DNA of 64,000 nucleotides, taken from Aliirhizobium wenxiniae (GTDB taxonomy: Bacteria > Pseudomonadota > Alphaproteobacteria > Rhizobiales > Rhizobiaceae). Positions 29,125 to 37,728 of this stretch are shown piece after piece. The stretch is taken from contig NZ_JACHEG010000001.1 in assembly GCF_014201355.1 (NCBI RefSeq), forward strand, positions 1-64,000. Reading direction: 5' to 3'. The notes under the pieces were generated by a model. That model ran no database searches and was not told the DNA's origin. It saw nothing but the letters and a program-made list of their open reading frames with translations. The position numbers and the translations under genes are program-made. Positions within the stretch are counted from its first letter, which is position 1. Each line of letters starts with the position of its first letter.

Positions 29125-29427
29125 CTATTGTGGGCTTTGCATCGCTGGAGCGGGGATAAGTTTGACAGAAGATTCCGCCAATCCATGGTGGCCTTCAGTA
29201 TCGACGATCAAGTGCCAGTGCCCATTTTCTGGAATGACCAGTCGAACCGGCGACTTGCGCGCTACGCCGCCGGCATATTTGAAATCGAGTCGTTCTGTAA
29301 ATCGCTGATAGTTCGCCGCATTCATGAGGCGAATATTGTTTACCGCGCTCAATGTCACCTCGATCGCGGTGCCCGCGCGCTGTGATTTGAGATCGTAATG
29401 GGTGAAACGGAAATTTGGCCCCGTCAT
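29125..29427 (-). CDS. DUF1883 domain protein
   Basis: The 100-residue product matches DUF1883 (FTHYDLKSQRAGTAIEVTLS, VRLVIPENGHWHLIVDTEG). The family is small, soluble and uncharacterised, found alone or fused to TIR-type domains. The frame extends upstream to 29622, but ATG 29427 with AAAGAGAC before it gives the domain length. The gene is divergent from the candidate small RNA unit described next. Confidence 0.78.
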   Translation of the reverse strand: MTGPNFRFTHYDLKSQRAGTAIEVTLSAVNNIRLMNAANYQRFTERLDFKYAGGVARKSPVRLVIPENGHWHLIVDTEGHHGLAESSVKLIPAPAMQSPQ

Positions 29428-29492
29428 GTAAGTCTCTTTGCTACCCCGTCCAGGTTTGCGCAATTTTAGCGGCTGTCGGGTTAAGGATTGGT

Positions 29493-29517
29493 GGAACCTA
29501 ACCCTTGCTGATGGGTT
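29493..29517 (+). promoter_or_regulatory. EcfG/RpoE2-type (general stress) promoter
   Basis: GGAACC begins at 29493 and TT falls at 29516-29517, exactly 18 bases after GGAAC; the extended -10 reads GGTT. This is the pattern described for alphaproteobacterial general-stress sigma factors. Transcription should begin near 29524 on the plus strand and run into a hairpin pair and terminator, with no protein gene in between. Confidence 0.6.
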
Positions 29518-29523
29518 ATATTG

Positions 29524-29665
29524 GTGAATGGCGAAGCTGAGAGTGAGCGATGCAGTTGCCAGAGGAATAAAGCCGGTGGTGCCCGTCCCCTGTGCCGCCC
29601 GACAACAATAAAAATGAGACATATAATTAGAGCCTCGCCGCGTCCCCTCGGCGAGGTTTTCTTTT
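29524..29665 (+). ncRNA. Candidate stress-induced small RNA with twin CGUCCCCU loops
   Basis: About 140 nt lie between the EcfG-type promoter and a terminator. Hairpin 1 pairs 29575-29582 with 29592-29599 (8 pairs, three wobble) and exposes CCGUCCCCU. Hairpin 2 pairs CCTCGCCG with CGGCGAGG (29633-29640 with 29649-29656), exposes exactly CGUCCCCU (29641-29648), and is followed by TTTTCTTTT, so it doubles as a terminator. Between them lies an A/U-rich single-stranded stretch (AACAATAAAAATG) suited to Hfq. C-rich loops can pair with Shine-Dalgarno sequences. The nearest protein genes on either side are both on the minus strand, so it is a free-standing unit. Comparable in design, not shown to be homologous, to GsrN of Caulobacter. 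Confidence 0.55.
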
Positions 29666-29673
29666 GCGCTGAG

Positions 29674-30675
29674 TTATCTCCGGTTTTCGACATCGAGCTG
29701 TTGAGCGAGTGTCAATATTGTGTCGCAGATTGGTGTGGGGACATTCGTGAGCTTTCCAAGTTCGACCACCATCCCGTTGAGCGGAATGATTTCCAGCGCC
29801 TTGCCGGCAATCAGATCCTGAAGCATGGACGTCTTGACTGGGCCAAACCCGTTGGCGCTGGCAAACTGTTCGTCTGCGGATCGTTGGAACCGGCAGCCGA
29901 GCGCGATACCGACCGCCTGCACCTCGTTCATGATCTTGCGAACCATCTGCGCCAATTCTGGATTGGCCATCAGGTCGACCATAAGTGCCCGCGTCAACGC
30001 GCTGATCGGATTGAACGCGGCATTGCCCCGAAGCTTGGCCCAGATCTCGTCGCGGATGCGAGCAGTCGGTCGGATGTCGAGACCCGCCTGGCCGAGCAAG
30101 TCAGCAACTGCCTGCAGGTCAGCGGAGAGCTTGCCGTTTGGTTCTCCGAGGAAGAAATGGCCCTTGCCGTTGAGCTTCGTACGGCCGGGCTGGATCACTT
30201 CGGCGCCTTGGTAGGCCACGCAACCAATGACGCGCTTGGGATCGATCAGCGTCCACAATTTGCCGTCCGGATCAAGTTGCGGCAATTGTCGTTCTGCGAA
30301 TCCGCTTGTCTCATCCTGATGGAAGTACCACCACGGTATACCGTTGAGGATCATCATCACCCGCGTTTGGGGGTGAAGCAGAGATGCGATGCCGTCGGCT
30401 GCTGCTGAAAGCTGATGCCCCTTCAGGCCGGTGATCACGAGATCCTGCGGTGGAAGGCTCGAAGGATCGTCAGTTGCTGTAACTCGTGCTGAAATCGCAG
30501 GAAAAGCCTCGTTGTCATATATGACACTCAAGCCCTGCTCTCGAATTGCGGCGAGTTGTGCCCCTCGGGCAATGACGGAAACTTCCACCTTCCCTTGAAG
30601 GGCATGCGCGATATTTGCCGCAAACGCTCCTCCAAGTGCTCCTGCGCCATAAATGCAAATTGTCTTTATGCTCAT
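29674..30675 (-). CDS. Ketopantoate reductase family protein (ApbA/PanE-like)
   Basis: The 333-residue product has an N-terminal NAD(P)-binding site GAGALGGAFAA and the C-terminal ketopantoate-reductase helix domain (KLRGNAAFNPISALTRA...NEVQAVGIALG). Reduction of 2-dehydropantoate for pantothenate synthesis is the family reaction, but many paralogues act on other 2-keto acids, so the substrate is open. GAGGGACG precedes ATG 30675; a longer start at 30690 is possible. Its end comes 9 bp from the small RNA terminator. Confidence 0.82.
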   Translation of the reverse strand: MSIKTICIYGAGALGGAFAANIAHALQGKVEVSVIARGAQLAAIREQGLSVIYDNEAFPAISARVTATDDPSSLPPQDLVITGLKGHQLSAAADGIASLLHPQTRVMMILNGIPWWYFHQDETSGFAERQLPQLDPDGKLWTLIDPKRVIGCVAYQGAEVIQPGRTKLNGKGHFFLGEPNGKLSADLQAVADLLGQAGLDIRPTARIRDEIWAKLRGNAAFNPISALTRALMVDLMANPELAQMVRKIMNEVQAVGIALGCRFQRSADEQFASANGFGPVKTSMLQDLIAGKALEIIPLNGMVVELGKLTNVPTPICDTILTLAQQLDVENRR

Positions 30676-30777
30676 CGTCCCTCGCTGCATTCCAATTGTC
30701 TGAGGCAGCGTAGAGCAGCGAGGGCCGCAAGGCGAAGGAGTTTTTGTAATAATTCAATTTCTGCGTAGCGCCGCAGG

Positions 30778-30993
30778 TCAGTGAGGTCGAAGTATTGGCA
30801 GGAGCTCGTTTCGCCTCAACTCGTCTATCGCGACCACAGCTTCGTCGAGAGGCCATCCCGCGTTGAGTGCAGCGGAAAGCATCTTGAGCTCCGCCTCCTG
30901 CTCAAGGGCCAGAAACAGCGGCTCAAGAGCCTCCTGGACCGTGAGAACATGGTCTTTCGGCGAGGCGACGGATTGGCGTGCGTCGTTCGGCAT
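30778..30993 (-). CDS. Small hypothetical protein
   Basis: A 71-codon frame with a clear GAGGAG ribosome-binding site 10 bases before its ATG. The product is acidic and helical (VQEALEPLFLALEQEAELKMLSAALNAGWPLDEAVVAIDELRRNELLP), rich in Leu/Glu/Ala. I do not recognise a family. It is separated by about 100 bp from the reductase gene downstream on the same strand. Confidence 0.5.
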   Translation of the reverse strand: MPNDARQSVASPKDHVLTVQEALEPLFLALEQEAELKMLSAALNAGWPLDEAVVAIDELRRNELLPILRPH

Positions 30994-31072
30994 GGATGCA
31001 GTTCTCCTCTCTTTTTTGCGCGAATCCCTGTCAATTTCCCGGGAACGGAAAAAGTTCCCGCTGAAACATCTT

Positions 31073-32167
31073 TTATTTTTGAGCTAGCGCTGGCCGTTGG
31101 AGGATTCGCCTCTTGAAGCGTTTCTGTATTGGCTGGTCGAGCCAAATCGTCACACACCATGAAATGACGACGATCAAGGTGACGAGAGCAATGCCGGAAA
31201 ATGGCATCATTCCCGGGTTGGTGATACCGGGAGCGATCACATGCGCCCAGTCAAGCAATGGAGTATGCAGCACATAGACGGCATAGGAGGCGACCCCGAG
31301 AAAATTCGCGACGGATGAGGTTTTAGGGCCGGGCACGATCGCACTTGCCCAGTAAAGTAGTATTGGCCAGACGAAGAAGACGACAAGAAGATCGAAGATC
31401 CAGCGCCAGTCCCGTGGTGTCGGGAACGCGAGTACGAGCATCAGTATCCCAAGGCAAAAGAGTGCCTGTACTGGTCGCATCACTGGCATCTTGCGACGGT
31501 AGCGATAGATCAGCATCCCCACGGAGAATGAAAAGAAGACGCGAGCCATACCGGCATACATTTCATGCCAGCGGAAACCGGCATGCAGGCGCTCGAATTG
31601 CAGCGCGGCGATCACGAGAAGTACGGCGCTTATGGCAACCACTATGCCGACCTGCAAAAGCGTAGCGCGCTCTCCGCGCATGGCATAGACGAAGTTTGCA
31701 ACAAGTTCGTTGAACAGCGACCATGCCGGGTGGACCAGAAAAAGCGCCGCGTTGAACGAGATGGTGACAGGCGAGGGAAGAAAGAAAAGCCCGGTTGCGA
31801 AAGCAAGCAGAAGTTCGCTCGGGATGACATGTTCGTCTGCCATGACCGGAAGGCCTGCGTGATACATATGAATGTAGTAAGCCGTAACCAGCGCCAGGGC
31901 GATCGCATAGAGGGGATAAAGTCTCAGGAGCCGCGCCTTCATGAATTGTAGCGGCGAGATGCGAGATTCAGCAAGTGATGCGCCGTAGGCATGGGCAAGC
32001 ACAAACCCACTCAAAGCGAAGAACAGATCGACCCCCAGATAGCTGGAGGGCAGGGCGTTTCCCAGCAGATCCTCGGCATGACGCTGGATGATGAATATTG
32101 CAGCAATGCCCCTCAATCCGTCGAGGAGAATAAAACGGTCTCTGGCTGGTCGTTTCCCTGTTTCCAT
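31073..32167 (-). CDS. Acyltransferase 3 family membrane protein (OafA/NodX-like)
   Basis: The 364-residue product has around ten hydrophobic helices and the family signature LDGLRGIAAIFIIQRH, with the catalytic R-x10-H pattern, at its start. Such enzymes move acetyl or other acyl groups onto surface polysaccharides or similar acceptors in the inner membrane. No polysaccharide genes are adjacent, so the acceptor is unknown. Confidence 0.87.
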   Translation of the reverse strand: METGKRPARDRFILLDGLRGIAAIFIIQRHAEDLLGNALPSSYLGVDLFFALSGFVLAHAYGASLAESRISPLQFMKARLLRLYPLYAIALALVTAYYIHMYHAGLPVMADEHVIPSELLLAFATGLFFLPSPVTISFNAALFLVHPAWSLFNELVANFVYAMRGERATLLQVGIVVAISAVLLVIAALQFERLHAGFRWHEMYAGMARVFFSFSVGMLIYRYRRKMPVMRPVQALFCLGILMLVLAFPTPRDWRWIFDLLVVFFVWPILLYWASAIVPGPKTSSVANFLGVASYAVYVLHTPLLDWAHVIAPGITNPGMMPFSGIALVTLIVVISWCVTIWLDQPIQKRFKRRILQRPALAQK

Positions 32168-32535
32168 AATACCCCGGGGTGCCGAATGGCGGACTCGATA
32201 GGTTTCCGCACAAGATAGTATCCAACGTTGCGCCGGCCAGATCTTTCGCTGATTTGGCTTTTGAAATTTGTCTGAGCGGACGGTGAATTGCCAGACGAAA
32301 TGCGGCCCTCAATCCCGCTCGCGATGTCGTGAATGTCCGGAGAAAGCCTTTCTGCTGTGATGCCGGTCGCAGTTAATGGAGTGTTTATAAATTCATGAAA
32401 TTAGAAGCCAATCGGTGCGGGATCGCACATGCGGCCGGGGGTAGGGCAAATCCGCATGAGTGACCCGAGGCTTAATAGCTGGATGTATCGCCTGCCCATC
32501 CACCAGACGCAGGCTGTGTATGGAGTAAATCTATT
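32168..32535 (+). promoter_or_regulatory. Intergenic region and probable long 5' leader of the outer-membrane protein gene
   Basis: The 368-bp region between divergent genes has no convincing gene. A TATAAA at 32386-32391 could be a -10 for the + gene. After it come three perfect short hairpins: GTGCG/CGCAC, CATGCGG/CCGCATG (32428-32434 with 32452-32458) and GCCTGC/GCAGGC (32490-32495 with 32509-32514), ending just before GGAG and the ATG. A leader of about 150 nt with such structure is typical of outer-membrane protein mRNAs controlled by small RNAs, but that is inference. Confidence 0.45.
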
Positions 32536-33171
32536 ATGAACAACAAGCCCTTCGCGCTGGCTCTCGCCGCCGTTTTCGTTTCCGGCTCTGTAATGTCGGT
32601 ATCCGCAGCTGACCTGACCAACTCCTATGAGCCGCCGGCTTACAACGAGCCTTCTGGTCCGTCCTCCGATTGGAGTGGCGCTTACGTTGGTCTGAATGCC
32701 GGTACCGCTTCCGACAAGCTGAACCCGTTCTCGAGTTCCTCTGAATTCACGGGCGGCATTCATGGCGGTTACAACACCGAAATCAATGGTGTCGTGGTTG
32801 GTGGTGAAGCCGAGCTTTCCCATCTCGGTGATGCGGAAGTTGGTGTGCGCGGCGGTACGCTGAAGGAACGTTACCGCGTTGCAGCCAAGGGTAAGGTCGG
32901 TGCGCCGCTCGGCAATACGCTGGTTTACGGTACTGCCGGTGTGGCAATGACCAGCCTGCGTGACAACGGTGCGACCGAAGGCCCGGATGGCTGGAAGCCT
33001 GGTTGGCTGGTCGGCGCAGGTGTCGAGCAGAAGATCACCGGCAATCTTTCGGGTCGGGTCGAGTACAACTATACCCAGACCAATGATGTTCGCAGCTTCC
33101 GTGCTGGCACGACTTCCGAGAAGGATATCGGCGACCACACGATCAAGGCCGGCGTAAACTACCGGTTCTAA
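32536..33171 (+). CDS. Outer membrane beta-barrel protein, Omp25/Omp31-like
   Basis: The 211-residue product has a signal peptide (1-24, ending SVSAA), a Pro/Ser-rich linker, and then DWSGAYVGLNAGTASD, FTGGIHGGYNTEINGVVVGGEAEL and a C-terminal DHTIKAGVNYRF, the alternating pattern and terminal Phe of small rhizobial/Brucella porin-family barrels. GGAG is before the ATG. A strong terminator follows. Confidence 0.85.
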   Translation: MNNKPFALALAAVFVSGSVMSVSAADLTNSYEPPAYNEPSGPSSDWSGAYVGLNAGTASDKLNPFSSSSEFTGGIHGGYNTEINGVVVGGEAELSHLGDAEVGVRGGTLKERYRVAAKGKVGAPLGNTLVYGTAGVAMTSLRDNGATEGPDGWKPGWLVGAGVEQKITGNLSGRVEYNYTQTNDVRSFRAGTTSEKDIGDHTIKAGVNYRF

Positions 33172-33207
33172 AAATATCGAGCTTCAAGGCTCGTCAATGA
33201 AATGACG

Positions 33208-33245
33208 ATGGCGTCGCATACCTTCGGGTCTGCGGCGCCATTTTC
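33208..33245 (+). terminator. Terminator of the outer-membrane protein gene
   Basis: ATGGCG at 33208 pairs with CGCCAT at 33236-33241; pairing continues inward around a TTCG loop with one internal mismatch, and the stem is followed by TTTTC. It lies 37 bp after the stop. Confidence 0.8.
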
Positions 33246-33654
33246 GTTTGTCTCGAACGAAGTGTGGTGGGCTACGGATGTCTGCTGCATGAATAGGCGG
33301 TGGGCGGCGGCTGAAGCCGATAATCAGGCGATCCGCAGTAATTAGATTTTCTGATTACAGAAATTATACTTGAGTATAGATTCATAAAATTATGTTTTTT
33401 CTATTCTAATTATGAAATAACCTCAATAAATCGAACTGTTTTTTGATGTTTATCAATATTTTTCAAGTATTTTCGCCTAGTTATTTTCGATGCATTAATT
33501 GATCTGGGTTCTTCTGTCGGCACTGCAGGTGAGCCTGCTTGAGCCGTCGCATGATGCGCGCACCCAATCCTCAGTCATTTCTGTGAAGCTGCTGCACATT
33601 CAGTTGCGGTTATGGCGCATTTCCGACCCTGTCGATTTCATAGGTACTATTACG
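33246..33654 (+). promoter_or_regulatory. AT-rich upstream region of the chemotaxis receptor gene
   Basis: No gene is visible. From about 33340 to 33500 the sequence is strikingly A+T-rich (about three quarters by eye) in an otherwise G+C-rich window. It contains a perfect hairpin TTTCTG-ATTA-CAGAAA (33348-33363), a palindrome ATACT-TG-AGTAT (33366-33377) and several T-runs. This may be a curved or nucleoid-protein-bound promoter region, or the scar of an insertion. Confidence 0.45.
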
Positions 33655-35643
33655 ATGTTGAAGCATATACGCATCAGAACCAAGATCCTTCTGTCCATCG
33701 GTGTATTGGCGCTTATCTCTCTCTGCGGAGTGTCCTATCTCACTTACAAGTTCGATGAAGCCAGTCTCGCCTATAACGACTTTCTAAACACCGAAGCGAA
33801 GGCTGCCCTGTTGTCGGCAAGAGCAAGCTCCGGCGTCAACGGCGCCGCCGTTCGCCTGGGCCGCCTTTTGCTGTTTTCGCCCGATGCGCCGCAATTCGAA
33901 ACGGCACAGAAGGAATTCAATTCCCTTCTTGATATCGCCGTCGGCCGCATGCAGGAGCTTTCGGTACTTGTTCCGAGCACCAAACAGGCGATGGACAACC
34001 TTATGGTCGACATCAGCGGCGTTCGGGAGCTTCTTGCTGATATCGTGAAGCTGCGCAATGACGGGCAGTATCCGGCTGCGGTGGCGCGGATGGGGGCGCT
34101 TGAAGGTTTGACCACGCGGATCTCCAAGCAGTTCAACGACAGCAATAGCGCCTTGCAGGCGGTGCAGACCGCCGGCACGGATCGCCTGGCGGCACTCGTG
34201 CACAAAACAATCGTTACCAACATGGCCGCTATGGTCATCAGCATCGTTCTCGTTCTTGTGCTTGCTGCATATTTTGTCCAACAAGGAATAACCAAGCCGA
34301 TGAATGGCCTGCGCGCGCAGATGCAGCAATTGGCGCGCGGAGAGACATCCGGCGAGATTGTCGGTCGCGATCGACGTGACGAGATTGGGGAAATGGCGGC
34401 TACAGTCGCGATCTTCCGAGAAAATGCGATTGAGCGTGCTCGTCTGGAAGAACAGACGGAAGCCACCAGGAGCAACGCCGAAAGCGAGAGAGCGCGTCAG
34501 GAAATCGAGAAAGCCTCGGAGGCCCGCAACGTCCAGTTCGCGCTTCAGTCGCTGGGCAATGGGTTGAAGCGGCTGGCCGCTGGTGATCTGGTGACAAGTA
34601 TCGATACGCCGTTTGTGGCTGATCTCGATGTTGTTCGCGAGGATTTCAACGACTCGCTGAGCAAGGTTCGCGAGGCGATGCAATCCGTTGGTTTCAATGC
34701 GAAGGCAATTACCGCCAGTGCCAACGAGCTCCTTGCTTCGGCCGACGATATGTCCAGTCGCACGGAGCAGCAGGCTGCTTCTGTCGAAGAGACGGCCGCA
34801 GCGCTCGAGGAGATCACCACCACCGTCAAGGACGCGGCAAGCCGTGCCGAAGAAGCCAGCCAGCTTGTTGCCCGTACACGTGCAGGGGCGGAGAAATCCG
34901 GCGAGATCGTTCGGGACACAGTGAATGCGATGCATCAGATCGAGCGTTCCTCGTCTGAAATCAGCAACATCATAGGTGTCATAGACGATATCGCCTTCCA
35001 GACGAACCTTCTGGCTTTGAATGCCGGGGTCGAGGCCGCACGCGCCGGTGATGCTGGCAAGGGCTTTGCCGTAGTGGCTCAGGAAGTCCGCGAATTGGCC
35101 CAGCGTTCAGCCGCCGCAGCCAAGGAAATAAAGACGCTCATCAATACCTCCGGCAGCCATGTCGAACAGGGCGTCAATCTGGTCGGCGAGACAGGCAAGG
35201 CACTTGATGCAATCGTGGCCGAAGTCCATGAGATAAATCGGCATGTTCAAGCGATCGCAGAAGCGTCACGCGAACAGTCGCTTGGACTTCAGGAAATCAG
35301 TACTGCCGTCAATACGATCGATCAGGGAACACAGCAGAACGCGGCAATGGTTGAACAGTCGACCGCTGCCAGCCATAGTCTTGCGAAGGATGCCGAGGCC
35401 TTGATGACGTTGCTTGGCCAGTTCCAGGTCGGTAGCGAAAGTACGCAATCTTTCCGCTCCGCCGAGCGATCTGGTTTCGATCGGCAGGCCGCGCGTGTAT
35501 CCGCACCGGTGCGCGTCGCCGAGCAGGATGAGCGGCCTCGCTTGTCTCCGGCTCGTTCGCTTGGACGAAAACTCGCTTCCGCATTCGGTGGCGGTTCGGC
35601 ATCAGCCGCTGCGGTAAAAGAGTCGGAATGGACTGAGTTCTGA
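33655..35643 (+). CDS. Methyl-accepting chemotaxis protein
   Basis: The 662-residue product is a transmembrane chemoreceptor: TM1 about 11-30, a periplasmic sensing region (about 35-185) of helical type, TM2 about 189-209, a HAMP domain, and a methylation/signalling domain with the hairpin tip [22 protein letters not shown]. It ends KESEWTEF, an xWxxF pentapeptide of the kind that tethers CheR/CheB, so it is probably a high-abundance receptor. The frame is open from 33499, but ATG 33655 gives the normal N-terminus. Ligand unknown. Confidence 0.93.
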   Translation: MLKHIRIRTKILLSIGVLALISLCGVSYLTYKFDEASLAYNDFLNTEAKAALLSARASSGVNGAAVRLGRLLLFSPDAPQFETAQKEFNSLLDIAVGRMQELSVLVPSTKQAMDNLMVDISGVRELLADIVKLRNDGQYPAAVARMGALEGLTTRISKQFNDSNSALQAVQTAGTDRLAALVHKTIVTNMAAMVISIVLVLVLAAYFVQQGITKPMNGLRAQMQQLARGETSGEIVGRDRRDEIGEMAATVAIFRENAIERARLEEQTEATRSNAESERARQEIEKASEARNVQFALQSLGNGLKRLAAGDLVTSIDTPFVADLDVVREDFNDSLSKVREAMQSVGFNAKAITASANELLASADDMSSRTEQQAASVEETAAALEEITTTVKDAASRAEEASQLVARTRAGAEKSGEIVRDTVNAMHQIERSSSEISNIIGVIDDIAFQTNLLALNAGVEAARAGDAGKGFAVVAQEVRELAQRSAAAAKEIKTLINTSGSHVEQGVNLVGETGKALDAIVAEVHEINRHVQAIAEASREQSLGLQEISTAVNTIDQGTQQNAAMVEQSTAASHSLAKDAEALMTLLGQFQVGSESTQSFRSAERSGFDRQAARVSAPVRVAEQDERPRLSPARSLGRKLASAFGGGSASAAAVKESEWTEF

Positions 35644-35669
35644 GGCTTCTCTAACTAGCCAAATCTGAA

Positions 35670-35700
35670 CGGGCCTTCGAACCTTTGTGGCGAAGGCCCG
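35670..35700 (+). terminator. Bidirectional terminator after the chemoreceptor gene
   Basis: A perfect 10-bp stem CGGGCCTTCG/CGAAGGCCCG (35670-35679 with 35691-35700) lies between the receptor gene and the convergent DUF1508 gene. Only short T-runs flank it. Confidence 0.7.
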
Positions 35701-35724
35701 TAATCATTTTACGGATTGATCACG

Positions 35725-35907
35725 TCAGGTGGGATTGCACTTCATTCCATTGCGTCGGGCATTGTCGACACAGTCACTCCTGTTGACGTAGCTCTCTGCC
35801 GAAGCGCCTACGATGCGGCCATTTGATGCCGTGCGGCGCCAGCGCCACTGGCTGCCACTCTGATAGATTTCCCAAGTATCCCCATTGCTGTCCTTGCAAT
35901 TCGGCAT
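35725..35907 (-). CDS. DUF1508 (YegP-like) small protein
   Basis: The 60-residue product is a single DUF1508 unit (YQSGSQWRWRRTASNGRIVGASAESYVNRSDCVDNARRNG). The family consists of small beta-rich proteins of unknown role, often in two copies per protein; here there is one. GGGAGGA 4 bases before the ATG is a strong ribosome-binding site. Confidence 0.82.
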   Translation of the reverse strand: MPNCKDSNGDTWEIYQSGSQWRWRRTASNGRIVGASAESYVNRSDCVDNARRNGMKCNPT

Positions 35908-36037
35908 GTCGTCCTCCCGAGTGTTACAGCGAGAACGCTAGGCGATTCGGCAGGACCGCTCCACGAAGCGGATGCAGCTATTAGGTGTATCTATGTGCGG
36001 ATCCGGTTGTGCTTGTGGCTGACTTCCGCTGGTTCCG

Positions 36038-37423
36038 TTAGCCACCGGACCAGAATCGGTCGTGATCGAATTCTTCTGCGATCGAAAGGGGCAACGGTGT
36101 TGTGTTCTCCGGTTCTGCCGTCAGGTCCGTCAATGTTCTGCCGATGACGACCGGCGCGGCCATGCCGACATTCTCGGCAGGGGCAGCGAGCGCCCATGAC
36201 AGAAGCGTGTCTTCGCCATCGAATTCGTCCTCGACATCGAGATCTGGTCCCGAGATCGGCAGCAATGCGATCGAGCCTTCCGGTGCTCGCAGCAATTTCA
36301 TCCCGTCTGGTGCAGCAAGTGCCGCAAGGGCGCTGAAGGCCGGCGTGCTTCCAGGCGCCGAAGCCGCTACCGGTCTTGCCGCAATGACGGGCGCGAGGCT
36401 CGGTGTCGGCGCAAGCGATGCGGTCTGTACGGGATCGATATCGACAGCCTTCGAAGGCCGCAGAATTGGCAATGGTGCGGAGAGAGCTGCAAGATCGGCA
36501 AATTCGGGATCGCTCTTGCGGTTCGCTGCCTTGGCGATAGCCGTTGGGCTAGTCTGTTCCGCAAGTGCTTCCGCCGCACGGCTCTTCGGTGTCGGCAGCA
36601 TCGCGGTCAATAAGCCGCTGCCGCTTCGTTTCGCGCTGCCGGTATCCTCGTCATCATCCGGTGCCGTGCTGGCGATCTGGATCGATTGCGATCCGATGCG
36701 ACGCTTGTAGTCGGCCACCGCCTGATCATAACCGGGAAGTGGTCGTCCATCTGCCGGCACATGCATCGTCCTGCCGTTTGGAAAAACACCCACCAGTTCC
36801 TTGCGCGACATGCGCGGCCAGGCGCGCACACTGCCGACATCGAGATGCACGAAGGGTGAACCGGAGGTCGGGTAAAAGCCGACGCCGCCGACCTGAGCTT
36901 GCATGGCAAGCCTGCGCAGCGTCGAGATTTTCACGCCCGGAATGTAGAAATCCATTGCCTTGCCCAGCATGTGCTGGCTTTTCTTGGCAACGCCGGTACT
37001 GCGCGAGCGACCGCGCAGCATGTTGTTGGTGGCCGGCGAACGATAGGCTGAAACGACGCGGATGTACTCCGTCGCGCCGCTGCGCTGGTAGACCTCCCAG
37101 ACGAGATCGAGCAGGCGCGGGTCCATGCGCGTCGATTGGTTGCGACGCCAGTCGCGCAGCAGCCGGTTGGCCTGAGCGAGCCCCTTCTGGTCGAACCGGC
37201 CATTGCGTTTGTAGGTAATCTCCGCCCGTTCGCCGGTATGGGTGAAATGAAGTTTCAGCGTCCGGTCTTCGGCAAATGCCATTGCGGCAGTCCCGGCGCA
37301 TGCCGAGAAGGCGAGAAAGACGGCGCAGGAGGCCTTGGCGATGGTAAGTGCCGTATCTGCGGCGTGGCCCAGAAGCGTGCGGATCGCACTCTTGAAGGGA
37401 GCATTCGACAGGGGCTGGAACAC
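36038..37423 (-). CDS. DUF882/M15-type peptidoglycan peptidase (YcbK-like) with long C-terminal tail
   Basis: The 461-residue product has an N-terminal hydrophobic signal region (about 25-52) and a DUF882 domain at about 55-215. The zinc-site pattern is visible: SQHMLGKAMDFY and FVHLDVG. E. coli YcbK/MepK, of the same family, cuts meso-DAP cross-links. The remaining half is a low-complexity Ala/Pro/Ser region with no recognised domain, ending in an acidic segment (DLDVEDEFDGEDTLL). It probably acts in the periplasm. Confidence 0.83.
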   Translation of the reverse strand: MFQPLSNAPFKSAIRTLLGHAADTALTIAKASCAVFLAFSACAGTAAMAFAEDRTLKLHFTHTGERAEITYKRNGRFDQKGLAQANRLLRDWRRNQSTRMDPRLLDLVWEVYQRSGATEYIRVVSAYRSPATNNMLRGRSRSTGVAKKSQHMLGKAMDFYIPGVKISTLRRLAMQAQVGGVGFYPTSGSPFVHLDVGSVRAWPRMSRKELVGVFPNGRTMHVPADGRPLPGYDQAVADYKRRIGSQSIQIASTAPDDDEDTGSAKRSGSGLLTAMLPTPKSRAAEALAEQTSPTAIAKAANRKSDPEFADLAALSAPLPILRPSKAVDIDPVQTASLAPTPSLAPVIAARPVAASAPGSTPAFSALAALAAPDGMKLLRAPEGSIALLPISGPDLDVEDEFDGEDTLLSWALAAPAENVGMAAPVVIGRTLTDLTAEPENTTPLPLSIAEEFDHDRFWSGG

Positions 37424-37728
37424 GATACAACTCGCTTTACGCCAAGATCACTACGCCGGGACGAACAACGAAAACCCGGCAACGAAGCCGTGATTATGGT
37501 CAATGAAATGCTAATAGGAGGTTGACGAAATATTAGCCGTGCCGATCCGACACGCATTCGTGAAGCCACAGGCAGCTTTTGCGCCAATTTTTGGCCGGGC
37601 CGGCCTCTCTCTGAGCCTCCGACAAGATGCCGGCAGAGGCTTGTGGATTTTCCAGCTGAAGTCGTGCAGGTTGCACAGATGAGTGGCCGTGGCTCGCTGG
37701 ATCATGACCTCGAGCGCTATTTGCCTTG
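37424..37728. other. Intergenic region between DUF882 peptidase and membrane hydrolase genes
   Basis: A 305-bp divergent gap without a supported gene. It should contain promoters for both neighbours; a TTGACC on the minus strand near 37500 is a possible -35 for the peptidase gene, but its -10 is not clear. A CCGGG/CCCGG inverted pair lies near 37456-37478. Confidence 0.3.

Noticed and set aside
29481-29693. 70-codon minus-strand frame over the small RNA region
   Set aside because: It overlaps the end of the reductase gene and the structured RNA, and has no ribosome-binding site or family match.
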